Positions 12,801 to 18,869 of a stretch of DNA of 64,000 bases are shown here, in pieces (position 1 is the first letter of the stretch; each line of letters begins with the position of its first letter). The notes under the pieces are model-generated. The model searched no databases. It saw only the letters and a program-made list of their open reading frames with translations, and was not told the origin of the DNA. Source of the DNA: VFJQ01 sp044226525 (GTDB taxonomy: Bacteria; Verrucomicrobiota; Verrucomicrobiia; Chthoniobacterales; Chthoniobacteraceae); contig JBGAGV010000028.1 in the NCBI GenBank assembly GCA_044226525.1, forward strand, positions 55,922 to 119,921. The letters run 5' to 3'. The translations under genes and the position numbers were made by a program.

Positions 12801-15159
12801 GGCCGTCACCCCCGCCACCGGCATCACGGCTACTGCGAATTTCGGAGGTCCGGCTACGCCCTCGAATGCCTCGTGGACGCTGAGCAATACCGGCACCGGC
12901 ACGATGAACTGGAGTGCTGCCAAGACCGCCTCGTGGCTCACTCTTTCAGCCACGGGAGGCACGCTCACGGCCGGTGCGAGCACGACGGTGACGGCGACCC
13001 TCGATACTTCCGGTCTCGCGCCCGGCGGCCACACGGACACGATCACCTTCACGAATATCAGCACCAGCACGGGCACCTCCATCCGTAACGTGGCGCTCAC
13101 GGTCACTCTGCCCGCACCGGTTCTCGCTGCGGAACCGGTGGTCACTGGCGGCACTGGAAATACCATCGCCTGGAACGCGGTTCCCGGCGTAACCTCCTAC
13201 GAAGCCCAGGCTGCGGACAACGCCGCCTTCACCAATGCGCTCAGCAGCGGCTGGATCGCCGGCGCGAATTACACTTTCACTCCGCTGGCCGATGGCACGG
13301 CCTGGCACTATCGTGCGCGCTCCCGCGTCATGCTGTCCGGCGCGATGTCTTCGTGGAACCAGACGAGCCAGGCGGATTTCGCCGCGGACACCGCGACGAA
13401 TGTAAGCACCACCGCCACTCCCGGCCGCGTCGTGCTTGGTCCGGCCGCAACGGCTTTGACCGAGAATTTCGACCAGCCCGGCACAGCCTGGTCGAGCACG
13501 ATCTTCTCTACCTACAGCGGCACCGCCACGCGCACCGACCTTACCGGCATCGGTCCGAATACCACCCCGCCCCTGCCGGTCAACCAGGGTGGCGATCTCG
13601 AGGGGCGGCTCACGACCGACGCCCAGATGCCCTCGGTTCCAGCTAACTTTTTCAGCGACGGAACCATCGAGGCCTATGTCGGCCGCCCCGATCGTTCCCA
13701 ACTCCAGCACACCGGCCTGCACATCCGCTGCACCGGTCAGCCCTCCATGTTGACCGGTTATGAAGCCATCATTCTTTTCTACACGGATGGCACAGCCAAG
13801 GCCGATTTCTCGAAGATAGTCAACGGGATCGGCACCTGGTTTTACACCAGCACGACGGCCTTCTCGGTGGCGGACAGCGACAACATTCACATGCGTTTTA
13901 GCGCGTCGGGAAGCACCTTGTCCCTCACGCTGTGGCGCGTGAACGTAAGTGGCGGTGTCGTCACAGAAACGGCCATTCCGTTTTTCAACGGCACGAACAC
14001 GCTCACCGCCACGGATAGCACCTACACCGGTGGCTATGCGGGACTGCATCACTGGGCAAGTGGCAGCGCCGATATGCTGGTTGACGATGTTTCGGTTAGC
14101 TTTGCGGGGTCCGGTTACGCGTCGAGCGGAACGCTGGTCTCTCCCGTGATTGCGCCGGCTTCCTTCGTGCGCTGGGGCGCTCTTTCCTTCCATGGCGATA
14201 CCTCGACGGCCGGGACTGTCTTGAGCATCGATGTGCTCGATACCAACGGCACATTGCTGGCCGCGAACGTGGCCGACGGCACGGATCTCACGACGATTCC
14301 CGCCGTGGCTGCGGTGTCCTCGATCAAGCTGCGTGCCAATCTCGGCACGACCAATAGCACCAACAGCCCTGCGCTCGATGATTGGTCGGTGACCTGGCAA
14401 TCCACTCCGGACGCCTCCGCAAACAGTGCGTGGAGCACTGAAGTGGTCTCGATTCAGGACGCAACTCCACCTGCGCTCACGGCCACTTCCTCCTCCAACG
14501 CCTCAAGCCCAGGCTACACGCTGACTGGCACGGCCGGCGATCTCTCCGGCGTCGCTTCGGTCACCGTGAACGGGGTGACCGCAACGACGAGCGATGGCTT
14601 TGCCCACTGGTCTGTGCCGGTAACGCTCGCAACTGGCGCGAATGCCTTCACGATCGTCGCGCAGGACAACGCCGTCCCGGCGAACGTGCAGTCCGTCATC
14701 TTCACGGTTACTTACTCCACGACGACCGATACGAATGGCAATGGCCTGCCTGACACGTGGGAAACGTCACATGGACTCACCGCCGCCGACACCGCGCTCG
14801 GCGATCACGATCGCGACGGCCTTCCCAACATCGTCGAGTATGCGCTCGACCTGGACCCTGCTTCGTCTGACGGCCAGCCCGGCTACTGGGCGACCAACGA
14901 AGTGAATCCAGCGGACGGAAAACGCTATCTCGTGCTGCACTATCGTCGTCGCCTCGGCCTCGCGGGCTGGGCCATCGAGGTGCAAACTTCAACCAACGCC
15001 AGCCAGTGGACCTCCGCCCCCGGCACCTGCGAAGAAGCACAGGCGCCGACTCTGCAACCCGGCGGCGAGTGCGAAATCGCCCACATGCGTGTTTTGCAAC
15101 CGATCGGATCCGGCGGTTCAGCCAAGGCATTTGTGCGGCTGAACATCCACTCCCTCTAA
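868..15159 (+). CDS. Giant secreted M36 (fungalysin-type) metalloprotease with Calx-beta-like repeats and two PQQ-like propellers
   Basis: A 4763-residue exoprotein. It begins with an N-terminal hydrophobic signal/anchor (residues about 8-23). An FTP-type propeptide follows at about 90-215, then an M36 catalytic domain at about 330-745 with zinc motif HEYTH (536-540) and downstream GMGEGWSDF (Glu563 as third ligand). From about 752 onward there are some 13 repeats of about 100 residues, each with an LP-x-S-x-x-EG start and a DNE/DNDA end; these are Calx-beta-like. Between them lie several Ig-like 'HHF..SPQT' domains, jelly-roll-like inserts, and two beta-propeller segments (about 2391-2747 and 2951-3298, each starting with WPTFGNGP). 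A BACON-like domain (about 3975-4081), an FN3-like domain and a C-terminal EF-hand-like module (4621-4763) complete it. It probably digests extracellular protein, with the repeats acting as stalk or adhesin. The repeat functions are inferred; the protease family call is firm. Confidence 0.88.
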   Translation: MKHPRVLAWSGAVLTACVMLVVWRNHWRLKRSDTEQKTDPFGVPAASQPAPGAAVQAAALRSEPLPNFDRRIDRSSQDAPPASAAPGRSDRQAAADRLRALVPGVRVDFDQTLGSPAFIASTEGFLATANGSAGAVPAARLEQFAPDDAQRLVKAFIDEHAALFGHDSSALAEAKLVRDYDTPHNGMHTFVWQQELDGVRVFESTLQAHLTRGGDLVNMASRFVPDAAGSAPDRTAALAAPKIDAKTAVSAAGANVGEKVPVAQIAENAPPAGPARKQQFRSSRLLDVNAEQVWLPENGKTLRLCWEVTFTSKARGEMFRSLVDAETGTVLVRQGLTEYISAASYRVFTSDSPSPMSPGLATPGTTQPAEVARTLVTIDAFDTTASPNGWIDDGVNETRGNNVDAHLDLNADDIADTPRPQGSPSRVFDFTFDSTQAPTAYQNAAVTQLFYWNNYIHDRYYQLGFTEAAGNFQNNNFGKGGSANDAVQADAQDGSGTNNANFSTPSDGSPGRMQMYVFTGPTPDRDGDFDQEVVIHEYTHGLSNRLVGGGVGISSLQPRGMGEGWSDFYALCLLSQPADDPNAVYAAGAYASYQLSGLTQNYYYGIRRYPYCTDLAKNPLTFKDIDPTLASAHTGVPKSPIAGSTANEVHNMGEVWCVTLWEARANLIAKLGATAGNNLILRLVTDGMKLAPANPNFLQARDGVIQADLVNNAGANRSELWAAFARRGMGASATSPSSATTTGLVEAFDSPFNLVVTLPASVTEGDASATGTVTANPTPSTDLTVTLTNSDPAQVTVPGSVIIAAGQASATFAVTAVNDTQLDGSPTVTVSPSSAGYSAIPGSTVAIDNETTTLAITLPSAAMEGTTGLTGTVTTAAAVGAAVAVKLTSNDTTELRVPPTVTIPAGGNSATFALTIVDDLTVDGPQVATLTASVTGWTPASQAMVVNDNNLTSRTINAADRGWYQQDGSHTPTNPNFLTGFSSSANAEAHSFFVFSIPALAPGETILSAELRLQNPTNGFSSPDATETLQFQDATTPISTLIDGTGGVAAFTDLGNGTVFGSRTVSAADNGMTVVIPLNNAFISAATAAANGQLAIGGQLTTITRTTGIGEFIFGYSGSTQSTQLFLTISSAGLVIALPPSATEGDAPASGTVTASYAPASDLVVNLTSSSPARLSMPASITILAGTTSATFPLTINDDVLLNGTTNVTIAPSAAGWAPSSANIAIHDNETATLTVSLPASTMEGAGTVPGTIAVSTAVDTDVVVALTSSDTGEILAPANVTIPAGQTSAPFALMIVDDLRIDGPITSSVTAHVANWTDGTAAIDVLDNENVDLTLTLPASVREGDTGKTGTATISGTLPNDLVVTLSSDDSSEITVPTSVTIPAQQTSATFALTVVDDTEPDGLQTVNVNATASGFTSASAAVAVQDNDAHHFTIAPIANPQVRGVAFAVSVTAKDVNDATITNYNSTIALSATGNSGAVTISPTTASAFVNGVWTGNVTASTFATNVVLTANDGAAHTGSSIAFDVGTGPLDHFAWSTLASPQTMDTPFAATITAQDAGNNTATSFAGPANLSAVFTAQQAATGTGTSSSTMPFYGSYAKVRTQVIYLASEMSGAARLTALSLYIGTASTGTFSNWTIRLKHTNQSSYASGSWDGAGWTVVHQSSATPSTTGWLTFNFSTPFDYDGTSNLLADFSFNNSIANNLTAYCRYSSGTARAEYGYASSGDPLTWSGTSGATATITTAVPNVQFSTERTGPLRPATTGAFDGGVWTGNVSVPFVASAAALVADDGAAHRGKSNTIAVNPPPTGNGGGATVFVEDFESGSPGTAWTITGTNTYRTQVTTANAPHGGTRHLTMDSATTSSYSRNEATLSLNLAGRTGVQLTFWAKMFGDEANGPPASPFLNGADFDGVAMSADGTTWWEVQSLRSPAIGSSWAQFTVNLDAAIAARGIAYNPAFKIRFNQYDDNPITTDGIAIDDISVTAAPLDIISLSIPAQATEGAGALGGTVTLPSAQASDTVVTLASYSPAKITVPASVTVPAGQLTANFSLTVLDDSVIDGSKLVTISASAGGLNTGAAAITVLDNDTGALTLSVPASASESSGTVQGTLTLSPTVAASVVATLTSSDPSVATVPANVTFTTGQGSLAVPVTIIDDTKINGTRPVTITASVSGWTSVTGTISILDNENTNLTVNLPATTGEGNAPAAATVAISGTLASDLVVTLASSDQTEMTVPASVTIPAGQTSAAFNATIVDDTEQDGAQTATVTADASGFTTGSKTVSILDNDADHFVLSPVASPQTQEASFLLTVTAKDASDATITGFGGSVSFTAAAGGNAVPVTPAVLSGFANGVWTGPVAVLGVATGVVLTAGNTPGHNGSSNSFDVLGADYSYPENWPTFGNGPRHTGYQPVALGTASYQAGWTKTFTISSSNGAGLNQVAISNGRIFVTPYSYPEVDFLSALDASTGTELWRKSFTAASSINPPTVNAGKVYTQRCNNSGDSQLWALNAASGATVWSAPFGAQWDDYAAPTVVGDGVWVDGGTYGGLYGFNTSNGSQRFFNSTLGQYDGWTPAYDNGTVYTWVSGVFRAHDPATGNILWSSTLSSSVAGTPVVDGGKAFVLTSSNLYAINLLTHTTAWTLSGTFKGTPAAANGVVYALSGSDVKAYHSQTGAVVGTYSTGNSSISGQPIVTADSLIVTSSTNTYIFNLWNAALKQILSNGGTPSLANGVLYLAGSDGVLRTFYVGGPPTINLAAPALVNEGNAPQTATVSLSKVLTSSTVISLSSSNPARLSVPPSVTIPANQTTVTFRFNIIDDSLVNGPENITITARAPTDPVQPGTATVTVNDNEAAALTVNAPVSTMEGTTVQATVSLSAVPTRDITVALGSNDQTEVFLMPSVTIPAGQTSATFNIMALDDGIADGTQTVTLTARVSGWVDGTALLDVLDSGQAITTDWPTFGNGPSHTGYQPINLANVTFQAGWARSAMGLTQVAVSNGRVFSSIGSPTALSVLESSTGTELWRKTFTSASSLNPPTVNAGRVYVQRVNNSSDTQLWSLDANSGATAWSAPFGAQWDAYDAPTVVDGGVWIAGGTYGGLYGFNTSGGSQRFFNSSLEQYDEWTPTYYNGTIYTWVEGNFRAHDPTTGAILWTLDEGWSWHGWSMQTVAAIDAGKAFVVGSPNFYAIDLLTHTTAWTATGSFKGSPAVASGVVYALTGSDVKAYHAQTGALIGTYSTGNTSISGQPIVTNDALIVSGSANTYIFDLQTFALQQTLASGGVASLANGVIYLAGSDGVLRTFRPAGQTMISLSLPASVLEGSPALAGAVTLSAAQSSDTHITLLSSDPARLGVPGSVTIPAGQTTAAFQATVVNDSLLNGSETIAVTAKASSYMFYAGFTAVIVNDDETATIAMNVPTSAKEGATNVWGSVALSGAPAANVAISLSSSDTTEVTVPGTVIVLAGQTSATFPITIVNDTEIDGTQAATITASVTGWTGGSGTINILDNETSTLSLSGASSVNEGSTGSGTVTISGTLPANLVVSLASANTSRLTVPATVTIPAGSTSASFTLTGGDNSLTDGAASVNVTASASGFTSGSRAVTVYDNEIHHFSVSSIGTSQIANVAFSVYFYARSVDDYTISGFAGSATLSVSAGGSSLPVTPSSVTFSSGYASTSVSVNGTGAGATLAINDGAAHTGTSNSFNLGIGPLHHFALSTIGTPQTVGTSFPVTITAKDAYNNTVPTFTSSATLNAGPTSAVSGTGTSFYTFILGTSTQQRNQAIYLASEIGSAGKITSLAFQSYVYSIGTLGNFTVRLKHTSLDSYGVSPGWDASGWTTVYQGSLPVTTTGTGWINLPLSTPFQYDGTSNLMVDITHNGTGVDGYSLATSKSNTRTLSYSGSGYADPLTWSGTSNPTPFTSTGLPNLRVQLERAVPLSPTTTGNFTAGVWSGNVAINQLATGITLASASAGGITGESNSFTVSGLPVLAVTPATGITATANFGGPATPSNASWTLSNTGTGTMNWSAAKTASWLTLSATGGTLTAGASTTVTATLDTSGLAPGGHTDTITFTNISTSTGTSIRNVALTVTLPAPVLAAEPVVTGGTGNTIAWNAVPGVTSYEAQAADNAAFTNALSSGWIAGANYTFTPLADGTAWHYRARSRVMLSGAMSSWNQTSQADFAADTATNVSTTATPGRVVLGPAATALTENFDQPGTAWSSTIFSTYSGTATRTDLTGIGPNTTPPLPVNQGGDLEGRLTTDAQMPSVPANFFSDGTIEAYVGRPDRSQLQHTGLHIRCTGQPSMLTGYEAIILFYTDGTAKADFSKIVNGIGTWFYTSTTAFSVADSDNIHMRFSASGSTLSLTLWRVNVSGGVVTETAIPFFNGTNTLTATDSTYTGGYAGLHHWASGSADMLVDDVSVSFAGSGYASSGTLVSPVIAPASFVRWGALSFHGDTSTAGTVLSIDVLDTNGTLLAANVADGTDLTTIPAVAAVSSIKLRANLGTTNSTNSPALDDWSVTWQSTPDASANSAWSTEVVSIQDATPPALTATSSSNASSPGYTLTGTAGDLSGVASVTVNGVTATTSDGFAHWSVPVTLATGANAFTIVAQDNAVPANVQSVIFTVTYSTTTDTNGNGLPDTWETSHGLTAADTALGDHDRDGLPNIVEYALDLDPASSDGQPGYWATNEVNPADGKRYLVLHYRRRLGLAGWAIEVQTSTNASQWTSAPGTCEEAQAPTLQPGGECEIAHMRVLQPIGSGGSAKAFVRLNIHSL
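8038..9108 (+). repeat. First of two paralogous PQQ-like propeller segments in the giant protease
   Basis: The encoded segment (residues about 2391-2747) has repeated blades such as GSQRFFNSTLGQYDGWTP and ends with LAGSDGVLRTF. It is closely copied at 9718-10760, including the opening WPTFGNGP and the linker LTHTTAWT. The intervening DNA holds two Calx-beta-like repeats. This indicates a duplication of a propeller plus Calx-beta unit within the gene. Confidence 0.8.
9718..10760 (+). repeat. Second paralogous PQQ-like propeller segment in the giant protease
   Basis: Residues about 2951-3298 repeat the first propeller nearly blade for blade (WPTFGNGPSHTGYQP, FRAHDPTTGAILW, LTHTTAWT, LAGSDGVLRTF). 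Differences are scattered substitutions and a short insert near GWSWHGWS. This fits an internal tandem duplication rather than an assembly artefact, because the copies have diverged. Confidence 0.8.
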
Positions 15160-15175
15160 GCCAAGGGCGCTTTCT

Positions 15176-15892
15176 TCAGCGGCTGGTCGGCGAATCGGCG
15201 ACTTTGATCTCCACGGGTGGTCCGTAAAATTTAGGACGCGTCCGCAGCAACGTCACGTCGAGCCAGGCCACGGTGCGTGAGGCAATTTCGCGCAAACGCG
15301 TCCTGGCCGAGAAGCGCCACAAAACCGGGACGGACGGACTGCCCACCGCGTCGAGTCCATGCGCCTCCGCGAGATAAAGCGACCGCGCCATGTGAAAATC
15401 GTCCGTCACCACCGTGCACCGGTGCAGGCCAAACACCGCTTTGGCCCGCGCCATGGTATCGAACGTGCGGAAGCCAGCGTAGTCGAGCGTCACCGCTGCC
15501 GCCGGCACCCCACGCTCGACGAGGGCATCGCGCATGGCCGTCGGTTCGTCGTAGGTTTTCCGGCTATTGTCGCCGCTCGCGAGGAAGTGTTTCACCTTGC
15601 CGGCGCGATAAAGCGCCGCAGCGGTGTCCATGCGTCCGACAAAAAAGGGATTTACCCAGCGCCCCCGAATCTTCGGCGAGGTCCCAAGCACGATCGCCAC
15701 ATCGTTTGCCGGCACGGTTTCCAGGCTCGTAAAAATTCGCGTCCTCGTGCGGTGGAGAATCCAGCCATTGGCCACGGCTATGAGGGTGATGAGCAAAACA
15801 ATGGCGGCGGCCAGGAAAAGGAAGATCCGGCGCGAACGGGAGATAAACGGGCGCACGAAGAAAATTCTGTCCCGCAGCCTGCAGACTGACAA
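15176..15892 (-). CDS. SanA/YdcF-like DUF218 envelope protein
   Basis: A 238-residue protein with an N-terminal membrane segment (about residues 22-43, IFLFLAAAIVLLITLIAVAN) followed by a periplasmic DUF218 domain. Recognisable parts are DVAIVLGTSP, a GRMDTAAALYRAGKV helix, LASGDNSRKTYDEPTAM, and the TVVTDDFHMARSLYLAEAHG stretch typical of SanA. SanA-type proteins help maintain the envelope permeability barrier against large antibiotics; the exact reaction is unknown. It converges with the giant protease gene (16-nt gap) and diverges from the gene starting at 15917, only 24 nt away, so promoters must lie close to or inside the coding starts. Confidence 0.85.
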   Translation of the reverse strand: MSVCRLRDRIFFVRPFISRSRRIFLFLAAAIVLLITLIAVANGWILHRTRTRIFTSLETVPANDVAIVLGTSPKIRGRWVNPFFVGRMDTAAALYRAGKVKHFLASGDNSRKTYDEPTAMRDALVERGVPAAAVTLDYAGFRTFDTMARAKAVFGLHRCTVVTDDFHMARSLYLAEAHGLDAVGSPSVPVLWRFSARTRLREIASRTVAWLDVTLLRTRPKFYGPPVEIKVADSPTSR

Positions 15893-15916
15893 GCCTGCGC
15901 CGGGAGAGCCATCGCC

Positions 15917-16591
15917 TTGACCCGGAAGCGTCCACCCCTTATCCGATCGCTCGTGCGTCCGGCCACCCTCCGCCTCATCGCCATTCTTTTTGTTCTGGCC
16001 GCGGCCCTCTGGTGGTTCCTCAGGCCGGCACCGATTTCGCCGCGGAAATCCACCGCTTCATCGACCTCCCCATCTCCGGCAAACAGGGCCGCGACACCTC
16101 CGTCATCCTTCGGCTCCCCGGTGAAACTGCCTCGCCAGGCACCTTCCGCGGTGGCACCTGCATCGACGCCGTTGTCTGCTCCGAAGTCCACCCAACACGC
16201 TTTCCGCTTCATCCTCGATGGGCAGAAACTCGCCCTTGAAGCCAACGAAGAGATCAGCGGCGAATTCCACCGTCAACGCGCTCTGCCGACATGGGAGGCG
16301 GGCATGTTTTGCTGCCGTCTGCTCGACGCCAGCCAGCGCGTGCTCGCGGAGGAGACCCTACGCGCACCCGATGAACTGTGTGTCGTGCTCGATCCCAACA
16401 CTCCGGGACCGGACGGCAAACCCCAACCGGCCCAGCTCTCGCCAACCGGACCGATCACCTTTCAGGTTCGCATGCCAATGGCAGAGGGGGCCACCCAGTT
16501 GAAAATCTATCGTCTCGCCGGGCCGCGCCCCGAGATTCGCGACGCCGAGCCGGCAGGCCAACTGCTAGCCACCATTCCCCTCACTCGATGA
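15917..16591 (+). CDS. Small membrane-anchored hypothetical protein upstream of M64 peptidase
   Basis: A 224-residue protein starting at a TTG (15917); a GTG at 15953 is a plausible alternative start. It has one membrane segment (LRLIAILFVLAAALWWFL, about 18-35), then a Pro/Ala/Ser-rich linker, and a C-terminal beta-like domain ending LLATIPLTR. No family is recognised. Its stop codon overlaps the ATG of the M64 peptidase gene (ATGA at 16588-16591), so the two are translationally coupled. The protein may tether, chaperone or regulate that peptidase; this is inference from context only. Confidence 0.65.
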   Translation: MTRKRPPLIRSLVRPATLRLIAILFVLAAALWWFLRPAPISPRKSTASSTSPSPANRAATPPSSFGSPVKLPRQAPSAVAPASTPLSAPKSTQHAFRFILDGQKLALEANEEISGEFHRQRALPTWEAGMFCCRLLDASQRVLAEETLRAPDELCVVLDPNTPGPDGKPQPAQLSPTGPITFQVRMPMAEGATQLKIYRLAGPRPEIRDAEPAGQLLATIPLTR

Positions 16592-18108
16592 AGCCCCGCC
16601 TTCTCAGCCTTCTCGCGATTTTCCTCGGCCTCGCCTCGGCCCAGCTCAGCGCACAGACCTCGACGCTCTACACCGTCGAGCAAAACGGCAGCCGGGCACA
16701 GCGGATCAACCTCGTCTTTCTCTCCGAAGGCTATACCGCCGCCGAACTGCCGAACTTTGCCGCGCACGTAAACACCGCGGTAAACTTCCTCTTCACCCGC
16801 GAGCCGTGGCAGCAATACCGCTCCTACTGCAATATTTACCGCATCGAAATCGCCTCTAACGAAAGCGGCTGCGACAACGGCAACACCAGCGGCACGAACG
16901 GCACGCGTGACACGTATTTCAGCAGCGGATTCAATACGCCCACGGTTACGCAACTGCTGACGCTCGCCGGCACCGGATCGAGCCGCGCTTACACGCTGCT
17001 GAATACGCACGTGCCCGAATACGACGTGCCGGTCGTGATCGTGAACGACACCAAATACGGCGGGGCCGGCGGCGGTATTTCGGTCGCGTCGATCAATTCA
17101 TTGAGCGCCGCCATCGTCGAGCACGAGATCGGTCATTCGTTCGCGAATCTCGCCGACGAATACGACGTGGAATACGCGATCTACACGCCCTCCGAGAAGC
17201 CAAACTCCACCGCGCAGACGACGCGCAATCTCATCAAATGGAACCACTGGATCGACGCAGCGACGCCGGTCGCCACACCGGAAACCGCTCAATACGACAG
17301 CGTCGTGGGCCTGTTCGAGGGCTGCATGTATCGCACCACCGGCTGGTTTCGCCCGCACAACAATTCGCTGATGAAAAACCTCAACCGCCCGTGCGGCCAG
17401 GTGAACCGCGAGCAGTTTGTGTTGAACTACTATTCTCGCGTCAGCCCCATCGATGCGTCGTCACCCGCCACCACAAGCCGCAATATCACCGCGTTTGAAA
17501 ACCTGAGCTTCAACGTCACGCCGAAAGCGCCGAGCAGCGGGGTAGCTCTGCTCGTGCAGTGGAAGATCGACAGCACGGTGCAGGCGGCCACCGGCTCGAC
17601 CTTCACCACCACTTCCGAATTTCTCGGCAACGGCAGCCACACCGTCACCGCGACGGTGAACGATCCCACCACGTTCGTGCGGCTCGATCCCAGCGGCCTG
17701 CTCGACGACAGCGTCACGTGGCCGTTTTCGCTCAGCAATCAATTGCCAGCCAACCTGACGGCGTGGCGCACGACCTATGGCGCGGACACGGCGAACCCCG
17801 CCAGGGACGGTCTCGTCAACATGGTGAAATACGCGCTCGGCCTGAATCCCAGCCAGCGTGCGACCACCGCGCAATTTCCCGCGGCGAGCAACACGGGCGA
17901 CTACCTCACGCTCACCGTCCCGCGCCGCAACAAACGCACCGATGTGAACTATCTCGTGGAAGTGAGCGGCGATCTCGCCACGTGGAACTCGGGCTCGCCT
18001 TACACCGTCGTGATGCAGGACACGGACACGAGCCTGACGGTGCGCGACGCGACGCCGATGACCGGCACAACGAAGCGGTTCATCCGCCTGAAGGTGCAGG
18101 CGCCGTGA
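16588..18108 (+). CDS. Secreted IgA-peptidase-like M64 metallopeptidase
   Basis: A 506-residue protein with a clear signal peptide (MKPRLLSLLAIFLGLASAQLS, cleavage after about residue 21). The domain opens with RINLVFLSEGYTAAEL, typical of peptidase M64. Its zinc site is HEIGHSFANLADEYD with HEIGH at residues 179-183. M64 enzymes such as the Clostridium ramosum IgA protease are secreted zinc endopeptidases; this one's substrate is unknown. The last about 120 residues (ARDGLVNMVKYALGLNP, then YLVEVSGDLATW, then RFIRLKV) match the C-terminal module of the giant M36 protein. The start was chosen because it gives the signal peptide and overlaps the upstream stop as ATGA. An in-frame upstream extension exists but lies inside the preceding gene. 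Confidence 0.88.
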   Translation: MKPRLLSLLAIFLGLASAQLSAQTSTLYTVEQNGSRAQRINLVFLSEGYTAAELPNFAAHVNTAVNFLFTREPWQQYRSYCNIYRIEIASNESGCDNGNTSGTNGTRDTYFSSGFNTPTVTQLLTLAGTGSSRAYTLLNTHVPEYDVPVVIVNDTKYGGAGGGISVASINSLSAAIVEHEIGHSFANLADEYDVEYAIYTPSEKPNSTAQTTRNLIKWNHWIDAATPVATPETAQYDSVVGLFEGCMYRTTGWFRPHNNSLMKNLNRPCGQVNREQFVLNYYSRVSPIDASSPATTSRNITAFENLSFNVTPKAPSSGVALLVQWKIDSTVQAATGSTFTTTSEFLGNGSHTVTATVNDPTTFVRLDPSGLLDDSVTWPFSLSNQLPANLTAWRTTYGADTANPARDGLVNMVKYALGLNPSQRATTAQFPAASNTGDYLTLTVPRRNKRTDVNYLVEVSGDLATWNSGSPYTVVMQDTDTSLTVRDATPMTGTTKRFIRLKVQAP

Positions 18109-18137
18109 TCTGACCGGCCACCGGCTTTTTTCCTTGG

Positions 18138-18181
18138 CTTCTGCTTCACGCAGCGAAGGGAAGGAGATGGAGAAGCAGAAG
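18138..18181. repeat. 10-bp perfect inverted repeat downstream of M64 gene
   Basis: CTTCTGCTTC at 18138-18147 is mirrored by GAAGCAGAAG at 18172-18181 with a 24-nt loop. It follows a short hairpin-plus-T6 (CCGG-CCA-CCGG-CTTTTTT, 18114-18131), so the pair may form the transcript end of the M64 gene. Role is inferred. Confidence 0.45.
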
Positions 18182-18280
18182 GGACGCGCGGCGCATTTCC
18201 ACTTGCATCCCCACCGCACCGCCAGTATCCGCGCGGCGTGAATCGATTGCAGCACCATTGGTGGCCTTGCTGAACGGGCC

Positions 18281-18298
18281 GTGCGCCTCCTGGCGCAC
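18281..18298 (+). other. Perfect hairpin in hisI leader
   Basis: GTGCGCC (18281-18287) and GGCGCAC (18292-18298) form a 7-bp GC-rich stem with a 4-nt loop, about 95 nt before the hisI start. A weaker stem around CCCGCGAATCGCCGGG followed by CTTTTTG lies at about 18346-18367. Together they could act as a leader attenuator, but no leader peptide or His codon run is seen. Confidence 0.35.
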
Positions 18299-18391
18299 AG
18301 ACCGCCGCCTCTGCTGCGCCGATCTCAACGCCCGACGATTCCAACCCGCGAATCGCCGGGCTTTTTGTTTCTCCACCTTCCACGTCTCCAC

Positions 18392-18775
18392 ATGAATCTC
18401 CCGACTCTCAAATACAACGCCGACGGCCTCATCCCCGCGATCGTCCAGGACGCGCAAACCAAGCGCGTGCTGATGATGGCCTGGATGAACGCCGCCTCGC
18501 TCGAAGCGACGCTCAAGACGGGATTCATGAACTACTGGAGCCGGTCGCGGCAGAAGTATTGGATCAAAGGCGAAACCAGCGGCCACACGCAGAAAGTGCT
18601 CCGATGGTGCATCGACTGCGATGCCGACACGCTGCTCTTCGAAGTCGAGCAAATCGGTGGCGCGTGCCACACGGGCTTCGAGAGCTGCTTTTTCCAGGCG
18701 TTCTCCCCGGACGGAACGCCGCAGGAAATTACCGAACCCAAAGTTTTCGATCCGGAAAGCACCTACCAAAAATGA
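18392..18775 (+). CDS. hisI: Phosphoribosyl-AMP cyclohydrolase
   Basis: A 127-residue HisI, cytoplasmic, opening the adenine ring of phosphoribosyl-AMP in histidine biosynthesis. Visible signatures are WSRSRQKYWIKGETSGH, the Mg-binding CIDCDADTLL (Asp75, 77, 79) and GACHTGFESCFF. Cys76, Cys92 and Cys99 have the 16- and 7-residue spacing of the zinc ligands in archaeal HisI. It is a stand-alone cyclohydrolase, without a fused HisE. An upstream in-frame extension to 18281 was rejected because the family starts near MNLPTLKYN. Next to trpE (94-nt gap) on the same strand. Confidence 0.95.
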   Translation: MNLPTLKYNADGLIPAIVQDAQTKRVLMMAWMNAASLEATLKTGFMNYWSRSRQKYWIKGETSGHTQKVLRWCIDCDADTLLFEVEQIGGACHTGFESCFFQAFSPDGTPQEITEPKVFDPESTYQK

Positions 18776-18785
18776 AACAGGAAAC

Positions 18786-18857
18786 CAGGAAGCCGGGAAA
18801 GAATAAGCGATTGCTGCGCGTCTCGCCTGCGGTCGCTCCTGGCTTCATGGCTTCCTG
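18786..18857. repeat. 9-bp inverted repeat between hisI and trpE
   Basis: CAGGAAGCC (18786-18794) is mirrored by GGCTTCCTG (18849-18857), with the second arm ending 12 nt before the trpE start. It would sequester the trpE translation start region if folded. No tandem Trp codons or leader ORF were found, so classic attenuation is not supported. Confidence 0.35.
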
Positions 18858-18869
18858 CTCTTCCCTGCT

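Noticed and set aside
12946..14400. 484-residue antisense frame within the giant protease gene
   Set aside because: Same reason; it has no support from neighbours or motifs.
18776..18869. trp attenuator with leader peptide
   Set aside because: No short frame with tandem Trp codons and no classic terminator; only a 9-bp inverted repeat.
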